From Prevotella sp. UBA3294 (GTDB taxonomy: Bacteria; Bacteroidota; Bacteroidia; Bacteroidales; Bacteroidaceae), in NCBI GenBank assembly GCA_002361535.1, contig DETG01000133.1, positions 9,645-17,327 on the forward strand: DNA of 7,683 nt, read 5' to 3'. The translations under genes and the position numbers were made by a program. Numbering within the stretch: position 1 is the stretch's first letter; each line of letters begins with the position of its first letter. The notes under the pieces were generated by a model. The model saw nothing but the letters and a program-made list of their open reading frames with translations. It searched no databases and was not told where the DNA came from. Positions 1 to 6,797 of the stretch are shown here, piece by piece.

Positions 1-1903
1 CCCATCCGGCACCCTCGCGATAGCCTTCGAGCCACCAGCCGTCGAGCACGGAGAGGTTCACCACACCGTTCATCTCGGCTTTCTCACCAGATGTACCGGA
101 AGCCTCCAACGGGCGAGTCGGTGTATTCATCCAGATATCCACACCCGACACCAAGCGACGGGCCAGACGGAAGTCGTAGTCCTCCAAGAAGATGATCTTA
201 CCGAGGAACTCCGGACGCTGACTGATCTCATAGATACGCTTGATCAAGCCCTGACCGGCACCATCGGCGGGGTGTGCCTTACCGGCAAAGAGGAACTGCA
301 CGGGGCGCTCGGGGTTGTTCACGATCTTGCTCAGACGATCGAGGTCGGTGAACAGCAGGTGAGCACGCTTGTAGGTGGCGAAACGACGGCAGAAGCCGAT
401 CATCAGTGCGTTCGGGTTGATCTTCTCCAACAGGGAGAGCACGCGCGACGGATCGCCCTGGTTCTTCAGCCAATTCTCACGGAACTTCGTACGGATATAG
501 TCGGTGAGCTTGTTCTTCAATGCCATACGGGTGGCCCAGATCTCCTCGTCGGGCACGTTGTAGATAGCATGCCATATCTCCTCATTGCTCTGGTCGGCCA
601 TGTGGTTCTTGTCGAAATACTTGGCATAGAGGTGACGCCACTCAGAGGCAGCCCATGAGGGGAAGTGCACACCGTTGGTGACATAGCCCACGTGGTTCTC
701 CTCGGGGTAGTAGCCTTTCCAGATGGGGGCGAACATCTTCTGACTCACCCATCCGTGCAGCTTACTCACACCGTTCACCTCCTGACAGGTGTTGATGGCG
801 AAGGTTGACATCGAGAATTTCTCACTGTGGTCATCGGGGTTCGTGCGACCCATGCCGATGAACTCATCCCAAGTGATGCCGAGCATGGCAGGATAGCCAC
901 CCATGTATTTGCCGAACAGACTCTCATCGAAGTAGTCGTGACCGGCGGGCACGGGGGTATGACAGGTATAGAGGCCGCTGGCACGTACCAGTTCGAGGGC
1001 CTGATTGAAGGTGAGTCCGCCTTGGATATAGTCGCACAGGCGCTGCAGGTTGCAGAGGGCGGCATGTCCCTCGTTGCAGTGGTAGATATCCTTCTTGATA
1101 CCTAACTTCTTCAGGGTGAGCATACCACCGATACCCAACAGGATCTCCTGCTTCAAACGGTTCTCCCAGTCACCGCCATAGAGAGCGTGGGTGATGGGCT
1201 TGTCGAACTCAGAGTTCATGTCGTTGTCGGTATCGAGGAGGTAGAGGGAGATACGTCCTACGTTGACACGCCATACATAGGCATGCACCTGATAGTTCAT
1301 ATAGGGCACATCCACCACCAAGGGGTTACCCTCGGCATCCAGCTGGCGCTCGATGGGCAGGGAGTTGAAATTCTGTGCCTCGTAGTTGGCGATCTGCTGA
1401 CCATCCATGCTCAGGCTCTGTGTAAAGTAGCCGAAACGATAGAGGAATCCCACGGCACACATATCGACATTGCTGTCGGAAGCTTCCTTGAGGTAGTCGC
1501 CGGCCAGCATACCCAGACCGCCTGAGTAGATCTTCAGTACCTGGTTCAGTCCGTACTCCATACAGAAGTAGGCCACGGAAGGCCGCTTACTGTCGGGTTT
1601 CACGTCCATGTACTTGCGGAAGAGCTTATACACGTTCTTCACGCTCTTCATGATCGCCTTGTCCTTCACAATCTCTTCCTTACGGTGATAGCTCAGTCGC
1701 TCAAGCAAGAGAACGGGGTTATGGTTCACCTCCTCATAGAGGTCTTCGTCCAGGCTGCGCCACAGCTCACGAGCTTCGTAGTTCCAAGCCCACCACATAT
1801 TATGAGCCAGTTCATCGAGGCACTTCAGTTCCTCGGGAAGACTCGACTTCACTGCCAACTCCTTCCAGGCAGGAGCATTGGAATAATCAGCTTTAATTTT
1901 CAT
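1..1903 (-). CDS. glgP: Alpha-glucan (glycogen) phosphorylase, GT35 short type, 3' end cut by window edge
   Basis: Cytoplasmic enzyme that releases glucose-1-phosphate from the non-reducing ends of glycogen or other alpha-1,4-glucans using phosphate and a PLP cofactor. I translated the minus strand from the ATG at 1903-1901. About 634 codons are in the window and the frame stays open to the left edge. From memory, Bacteroidales relatives are about 850 aa, so roughly 200 C-terminal residues are missing. Residues about 15-125 ([19 protein letters not shown] and after) resemble the DUF3417 domain that precedes short-type GT35 enzymes. The glycine-rich [12 protein letters not shown] follows, HCNEGHAA is at residues 275-282, and the PLP segment [14 protein letters not shown] contains the expected Schiff-base lysine K608. 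[13 protein letters not shown] follows, as in the TIGR02094 group. The gene starts 62 bp downstream of the glycogen synthase gene with no promoter between them that I can see, so the two are probably co-transcribed. The leader is A-rich without a Shine-Dalgarno sequence. Family assignment is firm; substrate length preference is unknown. Confidence 0.95.
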   Translation of the reverse strand, partial: MKIKADYSNAPAWKELAVKSSLPEELKCLDELAHNMWWAWNYEARELWRSLDEDLYEEVNHNPVLLLERLSYHRKEEIVKDKAIMKSVKNVYKLFRKYMDVKPDSKRPSVAYFCMEYGLNQVLKIYSGGLGMLAGDYLKEASDSNVDMCAVGFLYRFGYFTQSLSMDGQQIANYEAQNFNSLPIERQLDAEGNPLVVDVPYMNYQVHAYVWRVNVGRISLYLLDTDNDMNSEFDKPITHALYGGDWENRLKQEILLGIGGMLTLKKLGIKKDIYHCNEGHAALCNLQRLCDYIQGGLTFNQALELVRASGLYTCHTPVPAGHDYFDESLFGKYMGGYPAMLGITWDEFIGMGRTNPDDHSEKFSMSTFAINTCQEVNGVSKLHGWVSQKMFAPIWKGYYPEENHVGYVTNGVHFPSWAASEWRHLYAKYFDKNHMADQSNEEIWHAIYNVPDEEIWATRMALKNKLTDYIRTKFRENWLKNQGDPSRVLSLLEKINPNALMIGFCRRFATYKRAHLLFTDLDRLSKIVNNPERPVQFLFAGKAHPADGAGQGLIKRIYEISQRPEFLGKIIFLEDYDFRLARRLVSGVDIWMNTPTRPLEASGTSGEKAEMNGVVNLSVLDGWWLEGYREGAGW

Positions 1904-1942
1904 AATCTCTGAAGTTTTGTTATTGAATGATTAATTTTTCTA

Positions 1943-1964
1943 TTAATACCTATTTTAATACCTA
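1943..1964. repeat. Tandem 10-bp direct repeat between glycogen synthase and phosphorylase genes
   Basis: The sequence TTAATACCTA occurs at 1943-1952 and again at 1955-1964 (period 12 bp). It fills part of the 62-bp, very AT-rich gap between the two glycogen genes. On the transcribed strand it reads TAGGTATTAA twice, just after the synthase stop codon. No hairpin of note forms with it. It may be a remnant duplication, an mRNA processing site or chance in AT-rich sequence. Confidence 0.4.
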
Positions 1965-1965
1965 A

Positions 1966-3630
1966 TTATTTTACTTGTTTACGCTCCTCAGCCTTGCGCA
2001 GGGCAAGATCATAGGCCTGCTGGTAGTAAGCGATGAAATGGCTCCACAGGGCCATCTTCGAGAGCTTGGAGGCGTTGGAACGGGCTTTCTCACGCTCCTT
2101 CGTCTTCAGATTGGAATAGAAAGCCACCGTGTCCTTGATCTCATCAGCCACCTCGGAATAATTATAATCGGTGCGATGGATCACCTTCACACCATCCATA
2201 ATCTCACTATAGCCGCCCTTCACGCTGTTGGCCCACAAGCCGAAGCCGGCCAGGTCGGTTGTGATGCAGGGCACCTTGAAAGCCACAGCCTCAAGCGGTG
2301 TGTAGCCCCAGGGTTCGTAATATGACGGGTAAATACACAAATCGTTACCAAGGATCAGGTCATAATAACTTAAATTAATAACTCCGTCATCACCGGTGAG
2401 GTAACAAGGCAGGAAAATCAGTTTCACCTTGTCCTCCGGGCGGTTTTGCATATCAAGAAATTTCAACATGCCCAACACGTTGTCATGGGTCATGTTATGC
2501 AGCCAGTGGGTGATCTCCGGTACAGGTAGCGGCGTGTCGTATTGCTTGCCGCTTTTCAGTCGATCAACCAAGTCTTGGCGGGGCTCCCCTACCCATCCGG
2601 GCACTTCGATAAAGGCCACCACGTTCTTCGTGAGTTCTTTGTCGCGCAACAGGCGGTTCATGGCTTCGATATATACATCCACACCTTTGTTGCGGAACTC
2701 GTAGCGGCCACTTGTAGAAACAATCAAAGTATCGTCATCTAAGTTGGTTCCTAACAATGCGTTAGCCACGTCGAGCAAACGCTTTCTGGCCGTCTTGCGT
2801 TTCTTGGTGAACGCAGGTCCTTTGGGAACGAAACTGTTGTCAAAGCCATTGGGGAGGACAAAATCCACCTGTCGGTCGAGCAGTTCTTTGCACTCGTTGG
2901 CAGTGATATCGCTCACCGTGGTGAAGCAATCCACATGATGGGCGGTCTGCTTCTCGATGGAATGTTTGCTCTGCATATTCAGCTCCCACGACATCTGGTC
3001 GCCGTTATAGGCGAAGAGATAATCATACAAAGGTTTGTTGTTTCCTGCGATGCTACGACCAATACTGGTAGCATGCGTTGTAAAGATTGTTCCTACTTCG
3101 GGAAGCTTCTTGTTGATATACAAAACACCCAAGCCTGTCATCCACTCATTACCATGGTAGATCACCTTCTTGGATGCGTCAAGGTATTTGTGATAATAGC
3201 TTTCTACGACAAGGGCGGCGGCATAAGAGAACATCGACGCTTCATCATAGTCGCCGTAAGCATGAAGCGAATCCACCTGATAGTTCTCCCACAGCCAGGT
3301 GTAGATCTGGTCTTTCTGTGCGAAGAAGGGTTGGAAATCAACAAGAATGGCAATCGGCGAACCAGGTATGTCCCATCTTCCAACCTTAAAATGCAGTCCG
3401 CTGTCTGCTGCCTCTGTCTTCCATTCCTTGAGCAGAGTTTTATCTTCAGTAAAATACGGACAGCTTTTCTCGCCCCAGCAATCAGGACCAATAAAGATGA
3501 TCCTATCCGTCATCATCTCTTGAAGCGTTTTGGCTCTTGTGGAAAGAACGGTGTAAATACCTCCTACCTTATTGCATACTTCCCAACTCGATTCGAACAC
3601 ATAGTCGGGCGCTATTATCTCTTTTGTCAT
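1966..3630 (-). CDS. Glycogen synthase, GT3 (eukaryote-type) family
   Basis: Transfers glucose from a nucleotide sugar (UDP-glucose in characterised GT3 enzymes) to the non-reducing end of glycogen in the cytoplasm. The 554-aa protein opens with FESSWEVCNKVGGIYTVL (12-29), the hallmark N-terminus of fungal and animal glycogen synthases and unlike bacterial GlgA (GT5, KTGGLADV). Further GT3 signatures are YHGNEW (158-163), TTHATSIGRSIAG (184-196), LPNGFD (259-264) and PSYYEPWGYTPLEA (435-448), whose E439 and E447 form the E-x7-E motif. It is shorter than yeast or human enzymes (about 700-740 aa). It lacks their long phosphorylated C-terminal tail, and the arginine-rich helix that binds glucose-6-phosphate is replaced by a Lys/Glu-rich stretch (about 508-526). 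The start at 3630 lies just downstream of a good promoter and gives the expected N-terminus. It is the first gene of an operon with the phosphorylase. Donor choice (UDP- or ADP-glucose) cannot be read from sequence alone. Confidence 0.94.
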   Translation of the reverse strand: MTKEIIAPDYVFESSWEVCNKVGGIYTVLSTRAKTLQEMMTDRIIFIGPDCWGEKSCPYFTEDKTLLKEWKTEAADSGLHFKVGRWDIPGSPIAILVDFQPFFAQKDQIYTWLWENYQVDSLHAYGDYDEASMFSYAAALVVESYYHKYLDASKKVIYHGNEWMTGLGVLYINKKLPEVGTIFTTHATSIGRSIAGNNKPLYDYLFAYNGDQMSWELNMQSKHSIEKQTAHHVDCFTTVSDITANECKELLDRQVDFVLPNGFDNSFVPKGPAFTKKRKTARKRLLDVANALLGTNLDDDTLIVSTSGRYEFRNKGVDVYIEAMNRLLRDKELTKNVVAFIEVPGWVGEPRQDLVDRLKSGKQYDTPLPVPEITHWLHNMTHDNVLGMLKFLDMQNRPEDKVKLIFLPCYLTGDDGVINLSYYDLILGNDLCIYPSYYEPWGYTPLEAVAFKVPCITTDLAGFGLWANSVKGGYSEIMDGVKVIHRTDYNYSEVADEIKDTVAFYSNLKTKEREKARSNASKLSKMALWSHFIAYYQQAYDLALRKAEERKQVK

Positions 3631-3634
3631 CTTG

Positions 3635-3646
3635 TTATACGTATAA
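3635..3646. promoter_or_regulatory. 12-bp perfect palindrome at the predicted start of the glycogen synthase transcript
   Basis: TTATACGTATAA is a perfect palindrome with a central CG. It lies between the -7 box (3653-3660) and the start codon (3630), about where transcription should begin. The position and the central CG would suit an operator for a dimeric repressor (LacI-type operators have such a centre), but no regulator gene is in the window. The operator role is inference; the palindrome itself is plain in the sequence. Confidence 0.4.
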
Positions 3647-3652
3647 TGGGTG

Positions 3653-3684
3653 CAAAGTTAATATAAAAATCGTTTATTACCAAC
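3653..3684 (-). promoter_or_regulatory. Bacteroidetes-type promoter for the glycogen synthase-phosphorylase operon
   Basis: On the minus strand the -7 box TAACTTTG (plus-strand CAAAGTTA, 3653-3660) matches TAnnTTTG exactly. It is preceded by 20 bp and then GTTG (plus-strand CAAC, 3681-3684) in the -33 position. Predicted transcription start is near 3646, leaving a leader of roughly 16 nt. Confidence 0.75.
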
Positions 3685-3712
3685 TTTTCAATGTCATTTT
3701 TTCCCGTAATCC

Positions 3713-3744
3713 CTTGATTTCTTGATTAATGTTAGTTATCTTTG
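3713..3744 (+). promoter_or_regulatory. Bacteroidetes-type promoter for the secreted-protein gene
   Basis: CTTG at 3713-3716, a 20-bp spacer and TATCTTTG at 3737-3744 (matches TAnnTTTG). The predicted transcript starts near 3750, downstream of the ATG at 3729. This is the main reason for placing the protein start at 3771. The -33 box lies about 28 bp from that of the divergent glycogen operon. Confidence 0.72.
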
Positions 3745-3770
3745 CAGCGTCAAACAGAAATATTTACAAG

Positions 3771-4205
3771 ATGAGTAAAAAAACGATCATACTGTTGTTC
3801 ATGCAGCTGTTGCTTACACTGAACGTGAAGGCACAGACGGTGCCCGACTCTGCCTTCGTAGGGAAGATCATCAACGACGAACTGAAGATCTATCTTGTGA
3901 TGAACTTTGTGGAGAAAAACGTCACCGTACCCCAGCAGGAGGTGTTCGGTGAGGTGGACGGATACATGGGGTGCAAGGATACTGCTCATGTGTGGACCAT
4001 CGTCTCTTCAGAGATCAAGGGGCGCACCGCCCACATCGGGATGATCAACAACTACGGCAGTGAGGACATCACGGCAACGGTCACCTTGGAGAAAGACGGT
4101 ACTTATACCTACAAGCACATCTCTGGGAGCACCCTGAAGTTCCCCGTAGGACAGAAATGGTATAAGATTCCCACAAAGGTATCGTTCAAGAAAGCCGGGA
4201 AGTGA
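3771..4205 (+). CDS. Small secreted protein of unknown function
   Basis: 144 aa from the ATG at 3771. An in-frame ATG at 3729 lies inside the promoter and would add a tail ahead of a proper signal peptide, so I reject it. The N-terminus is a classical signal peptide: MSKK, a hydrophobic run (about 5-17), then NVKA|Q, with signal peptidase I cleavage expected after A21. No lipobox cysteine is present. The mature part of about 123 residues is polar, alternates short hydrophobic strands with turns (for example ITATVTLEKDGTYTYKHISG, 100-119), has a single cysteine (C68) and ends in basic residues (KKAGK). This suggests a small all-beta periplasmic or outer-membrane-facing protein, but I do not recognise a family. 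It is divergent from the glycogen operon and convergent with the PurF-like gene. The reading frame is well supported by the promoter, signal peptide and terminator; the function is unknown. Confidence 0.8.
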   Translation: MSKKTIILLFMQLLLTLNVKAQTVPDSAFVGKIINDELKIYLVMNFVEKNVTVPQQEVFGEVDGYMGCKDTAHVWTIVSSEIKGRTAHIGMINNYGSEDITATVTLEKDGTYTYKHISGSTLKFPVGQKWYKIPTKVSFKKAGK

Positions 4206-4228
4206 CGAATCACTCCTCGGCTTTCTTG
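4187..4228. terminator. Bidirectional rho-independent terminator containing both stop codons
   Basis: Arms 4187-4205 and 4210-4228 are inverted repeats of 19 nt with a 4-nt loop (CGAA, 4206-4209). On the plus transcript there are 17 Watson-Crick pairs, one G-U (4199... region, G4198-T4217) and one A-C mismatch. The outer pairs are AAGAAA against TTTCTT, so each strand has a GC-rich core (GCCGGG/CTCGGC) followed by a U-rich tail. The TGA of the secreted-protein gene (4203-4205) pairs with the complement of the PurF-like TGA (4210-4212). It should end both convergent transcripts. Confidence 0.82.
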
Positions 4229-5640
4229 TCTTGGAAGAAATAACTGCTGCCATCGAAGCAGTGGGTGCACACCTTGCACTTAGGTAGGCCGATGGCATGA
4301 ATCAAAGTCTCTATCTTATTGAATTTCACGCTGGTAAGACCCAACCGGCGACCGATCTCCTCTACCATGCGACGATACTGCGGACTGTCTGTCGTGGCAT
4401 ATTTATCGAGGTCTTTGTTCACATCTCCTTCAAAGTCCTGAATGATACGTCGGGTGATCAGTTCCAAGTCGCTCTTTGAAGCAGTGAAGCCGATGAACGG
4501 ACAGCCATAGACGAGCGGTGGACAGGAGATGCGGGCATGTACCTCTTTGGCTCCATACTCGAAGAACATCTTCACGTTATCGCGAAGCTGGGTGCCACGC
4601 ACGATGGAGTCATCACAGAACACCACGCGCTGGTTCTGCATCAACTCGCGGTTGGGGATGAGTTTCATCTTCGCCACGAGGTTACGCCGACTTTGGTTAC
4701 CTGGGGTGAAGCTACGGGGCCAGGTGGGGGTATATTTCAACACGGCACGCTTATAGGGGATATGGCGCCCCACCGCATAGCCTAAGGCCGTCCCCACTCC
4801 ACTGTCAGGGATACCGCACACACAGTCGGCCTCGGTGTCATCTTCCTCACCCATCACCTTTCCTACTTTCTCACGCACATCCTCGGCATTGATTCCCTCG
4901 TAGTCGCTGGCAGGGAATCCGTAATACACCCAGAGGAACGAACAGATCTGCTCGCGCTTGAAGGGCTGTTGCATCACTTCGATGCCATCGGCACGAAGAC
5001 GGACGATTTCCCCGGGTCCCACATCGCGGATGGGCTGGTATTCGAGGTTCGGCAGACTGGTGGTTTCACTGGTCACGGCGAAGGCACCGTCTTTCTGTCC
5101 GATCACCACGGGTGTTCTTCCTAAGGCATCACGGGCCGCAATGATGCCGTCCTCGGTGAGGATCAGCATCGAGCAGGAACCTTTCACCTTCTGATAAACG
5201 AGGTTGATGCCATCCACGAAGGTATCACCCATATTGATCAGCAGGGCAATCAGCTCGGTCTGGTTGATGTTGTTCGCACTCATCTCACTGAGGTGCATGC
5301 GCTTCTCCAACAGTTCCTGGGCAATTTCTCGGAGATTGTTCACCTTGGCCACGGTGACAAGGGCAAAACGGCCTAAATGGGAGTTGATGAGAATGGGCTG
5401 CGGATCGGTATCACTGATCACGCCGATGCCTGCAGAACCGGCAAAACCGTCCAGTTCCTTCTCGAAACGGGAGCGGAAATAGTCACGTTCCAGACTGTGG
5501 ATGGAACGTGAGAACCCTTTGTCGCGATCGAAAGTGGCCAAACCGGCGCGTTTAGTTCCTAAATGAGAATTATAATCCGTTCCGTAAAACAAATCGTTTA
5601 CGCAATCTTTTACTGAAATTGTTCCGAAAAAACCACCCAT
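4210..5640 (-). CDS. PurF-like amidophosphoribosyltransferase homologue lacking the glutaminase active site
   Basis: 476-aa homologue of PurF, which makes phosphoribosylamine from PRPP and glutamine in the first step of purine synthesis. The N-terminal half (about 1-225) aligns along its length with the Ntn-type glutaminase domain. The PRTase half has the PPi-loop region CGIPDSGVGTALGYA (275-289), a divergent flexible loop (about 301-312) and an intact PRPP loop VVFCDDSIVRGTQ (339-351). C233, C380, C455 and C458/C461 match the [4Fe-4S] ligand positions of Bacillus-type PurF. The catalytic N-terminal cysteine is absent: the protein starts MGGFFG where PurF has (M)CGVFG, and other glutamine-site residues are replaced too. 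It cannot be a normal glutamine-dependent PurF. It may use ammonia, act on another amine, or be regulatory. I recall similar MGGFFG proteins in Bacteroides and Prevotella annotated simply as amidophosphoribosyltransferase. The gene has its own promoter and ends in the shared terminator. The fold is certain; the reaction is not. Confidence 0.9.
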   Translation of the reverse strand: MGGFFGTISVKDCVNDLFYGTDYNSHLGTKRAGLATFDRDKGFSRSIHSLERDYFRSRFEKELDGFAGSAGIGVISDTDPQPILINSHLGRFALVTVAKVNNLREIAQELLEKRMHLSEMSANNINQTELIALLINMGDTFVDGINLVYQKVKGSCSMLILTEDGIIAARDALGRTPVVIGQKDGAFAVTSETTSLPNLEYQPIRDVGPGEIVRLRADGIEVMQQPFKREQICSFLWVYYGFPASDYEGINAEDVREKVGKVMGEEDDTEADCVCGIPDSGVGTALGYAVGRHIPYKRAVLKYTPTWPRSFTPGNQSRRNLVAKMKLIPNRELMQNQRVVFCDDSIVRGTQLRDNVKMFFEYGAKEVHARISCPPLVYGCPFIGFTASKSDLELITRRIIQDFEGDVNKDLDKYATTDSPQYRRMVEEIGRRLGLTSVKFNKIETLIHAIGLPKCKVCTHCFDGSSYFFQDKKAEE

Positions 5641-5645
5641 AAATG

Positions 5646-5656
5646 TAGATAATCTA
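5646..5656. promoter_or_regulatory. Short palindrome in the leader of the PurF-like gene
   Basis: TAGAT-A-ATCTA (5646-5650, 5652-5656) is a perfect inverted repeat around one base, between the -7 box (5667-5674) and the start codon (5640). It sits in roughly the same place as the palindrome of the glycogen operon but has a different sequence. At 5-bp arms in AT-rich DNA it may be chance. Confidence 0.25.
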
Positions 5657-5666
5657 TTTGAGTTTG

Positions 5667-5697
5667 CAAAGTTACTTTAAAATGCAGACAATACAAA
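5667..5697 (-). promoter_or_regulatory. Bacteroidetes-type promoter for the PurF-like gene
   Basis: Minus-strand -7 box TAACTTTG (plus-strand CAAAGTTA, 5667-5674), a 19-bp spacer and a perfect TTTG -33 box (plus-strand CAAA, 5694-5697). The -7 box and two flanking bases (TGCAAAGTTA on the plus strand) are identical to those of the glycogen operon promoter. Predicted transcription start is near 5660, giving a leader of about 20 nt. I see no strong terminator between the transporter stop and this promoter, so some readthrough from the transporter is possible. Confidence 0.78.
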
Positions 5698-5751
5698 ATT
5701 ATTCATCACTTATTTTTTGATTGAATTTCAATTAATACAGCAGCGTTCCTC

Positions 5752-6765
5752 TCACCTTTCCTTCTTCCGTTGCTCCCATAACTCCCAGCTGTTGACGATA
5801 TTCTGCCACAGGATATAACACCCCGGACCAACCGATGCCACAGGATTGAGATAGGTGTAGGCGATCCAGATGGCGAAGGCCGTGTTCTTCTGTCCCAAGG
5901 CCTGTCCGGCATTGATCGTTGACCGGAAGAAGTGTCCGATATATTTCCCCACAGCAAACTGCAGGATACAGAGAAGAAGGGACACGGCGGCGATGCCACC
6001 AAGTAATGAAACAGGCGAATGACTGTTCACGATATTCTTCACAGTGGTGCCCGTGACGATCGTCAGGGAGATTCCCCAGAGGTAGAAGCCGAGGTCGGGA
6101 ATGCTGATGATACGCCGATGGAAACGGTGCATGTGGTGTTTCACAAACCAGCCCATGACGAGCGGCACCACCAGTATCAGCACCACACGTTGGAGGATGA
6201 TCCAGAAGGCGGTGAGGAAGGTGATGTGTGCACTCTTCTCGATCAGCGGGAAGAACGTGGGGATCAGGAGGGCTGTGATAAAGTTCGACATGAAGGTGTA
6301 GGTGGTCATCGAACTGAGGTTACCGCCTAACTTCGTCGTGATAACGGCTGCTGCGGCGGCACAAGGACCGATGATACAACACAGAATGCCCTCCCACAGG
6401 ATCTTGCCCTCTGTGTCACCGTCATCAATGCCGAAGAGGATGATGGCCACGACAAACAGTACGAAGAGTATCTGGAACAGGGAGATCCAGAAATGCCACC
6501 ACTCCAATCGCATTTGGTGGAAATCCACCTTACAGAAAGTGACGAAGAGAATGAGGAACATAAAAAGCGGGAGGATATCGTTGAAGATCGGCTCGAAGAA
6601 CCGGCTCGCCGACGCCAACTGCGGTGTCATGGCGAAGATGAGATAGACCACCGTTCCTATGCTCATCGCCACCGGTAAGGTCCAGTTCTTCAGAAAGCCC
6701 AAGAACGTGGAACCGATTTGATGTCTCTTTTCTTTCTCTTCCATTACTGATGAGATCCTTTCCAT
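5752..6765 (-). CDS. Membrane transporter of the bile acid:sodium symporter (BASS/SLC10) fold
   Basis: 337-aa inner-membrane protein with about nine to ten hydrophobic helices, starting near residue 28 after a charged cytoplasmic N-terminus. Two segments match the crossing helices of the BASS fold: GPCAAAAAVITTKLGGNLSS (133-152) ahead of a long helix, and INAGQALGQKNTAFAIW (284-300). The C-terminal VGPGCYILWQNIVNS (312-326) corresponds to the last helix of bacterial homologues. Family members carry organic anions such as bile acids, pantoate or pyruvate; the substrate here cannot be inferred. The usual sodium-binding polar residues seem to be missing (see findings). Two starts are possible, ATG at 6765 or 6744 (seven residues shorter). 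A GGAAAGG about 12 nt ahead of the second could be its ribosome site, and neither is decisive. The gene follows a terminator, so it should have its own promoter, but I find no TAnnTTTG box upstream. Confidence 0.85.
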   Translation of the reverse strand: MERISSVMEEKEKRHQIGSTFLGFLKNWTLPVAMSIGTVVYLIFAMTPQLASASRFFEPIFNDILPLFMFLILFVTFCKVDFHQMRLEWWHFWISLFQILFVLFVVAIILFGIDDGDTEGKILWEGILCCIIGPCAAAAAVITTKLGGNLSSMTTYTFMSNFITALLIPTFFPLIEKSAHITFLTAFWIILQRVVLILVVPLVMGWFVKHHMHRFHRRIISIPDLGFYLWGISLTIVTGTTVKNIVNSHSPVSLLGGIAAVSLLLCILQFAVGKYIGHFFRSTINAGQALGQKNTAFAIWIAYTYLNPVASVGPGCYILWQNIVNSWELWEQRKKER

Positions 6766-6797
6766 TTAGCTACCCTTCCCTCAACAATCTTTTATTT

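Noticed and set aside
827..1105. Plus-strand open frames opposite the phosphorylase gene (also 272-658 and 1187-1525)
   Set aside because: The minus-strand frame encodes a well-conserved phosphorylase throughout; these are shadows with no supporting signals.
1931..1946. TTAAT...ATTAA inverted repeat between the glycogen genes
   Set aside because: AT-only 5-bp arms in an AT-rich spacer; expected by chance and too weak to be a terminator.
2935..3666. 243-codon plus-strand open frame opposite the glycogen synthase gene
   Set aside because: It lies antisense to a clear GT3 gene, has no plausible promoter or recognisable domain, and is explained by the codon pattern of the real gene.
3729..3770. 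Upstream in-frame ATG that would lengthen the secreted protein by 14 residues
   Set aside because: It lies within the promoter, upstream of the predicted transcript start, and would bury the signal peptide. The ATG at 3771 gives a normal signal peptide.
5700..5751. Possible terminator after the transporter gene (ATTGAA/TTCAAT followed by A-rich sequence)
   Set aside because: The stem is short, AT-only and nearly loopless, and lacks a proper U-tract after it on the transcribed strand. Not enough to call a terminator.
5706..6002. Minus-strand 98-codon open frame overlapping the 3' end of the transporter gene
   Set aside because: It is a different frame of the transporter coding region, with low-complexity composition and no upstream signal.
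6019..6678. Several plus-strand open frames opposite the transporter gene
   Set aside because: Their His/Arg/Glu-rich compositions are the complement of hydrophobic transmembrane codons. There is no start signal or family resemblance.
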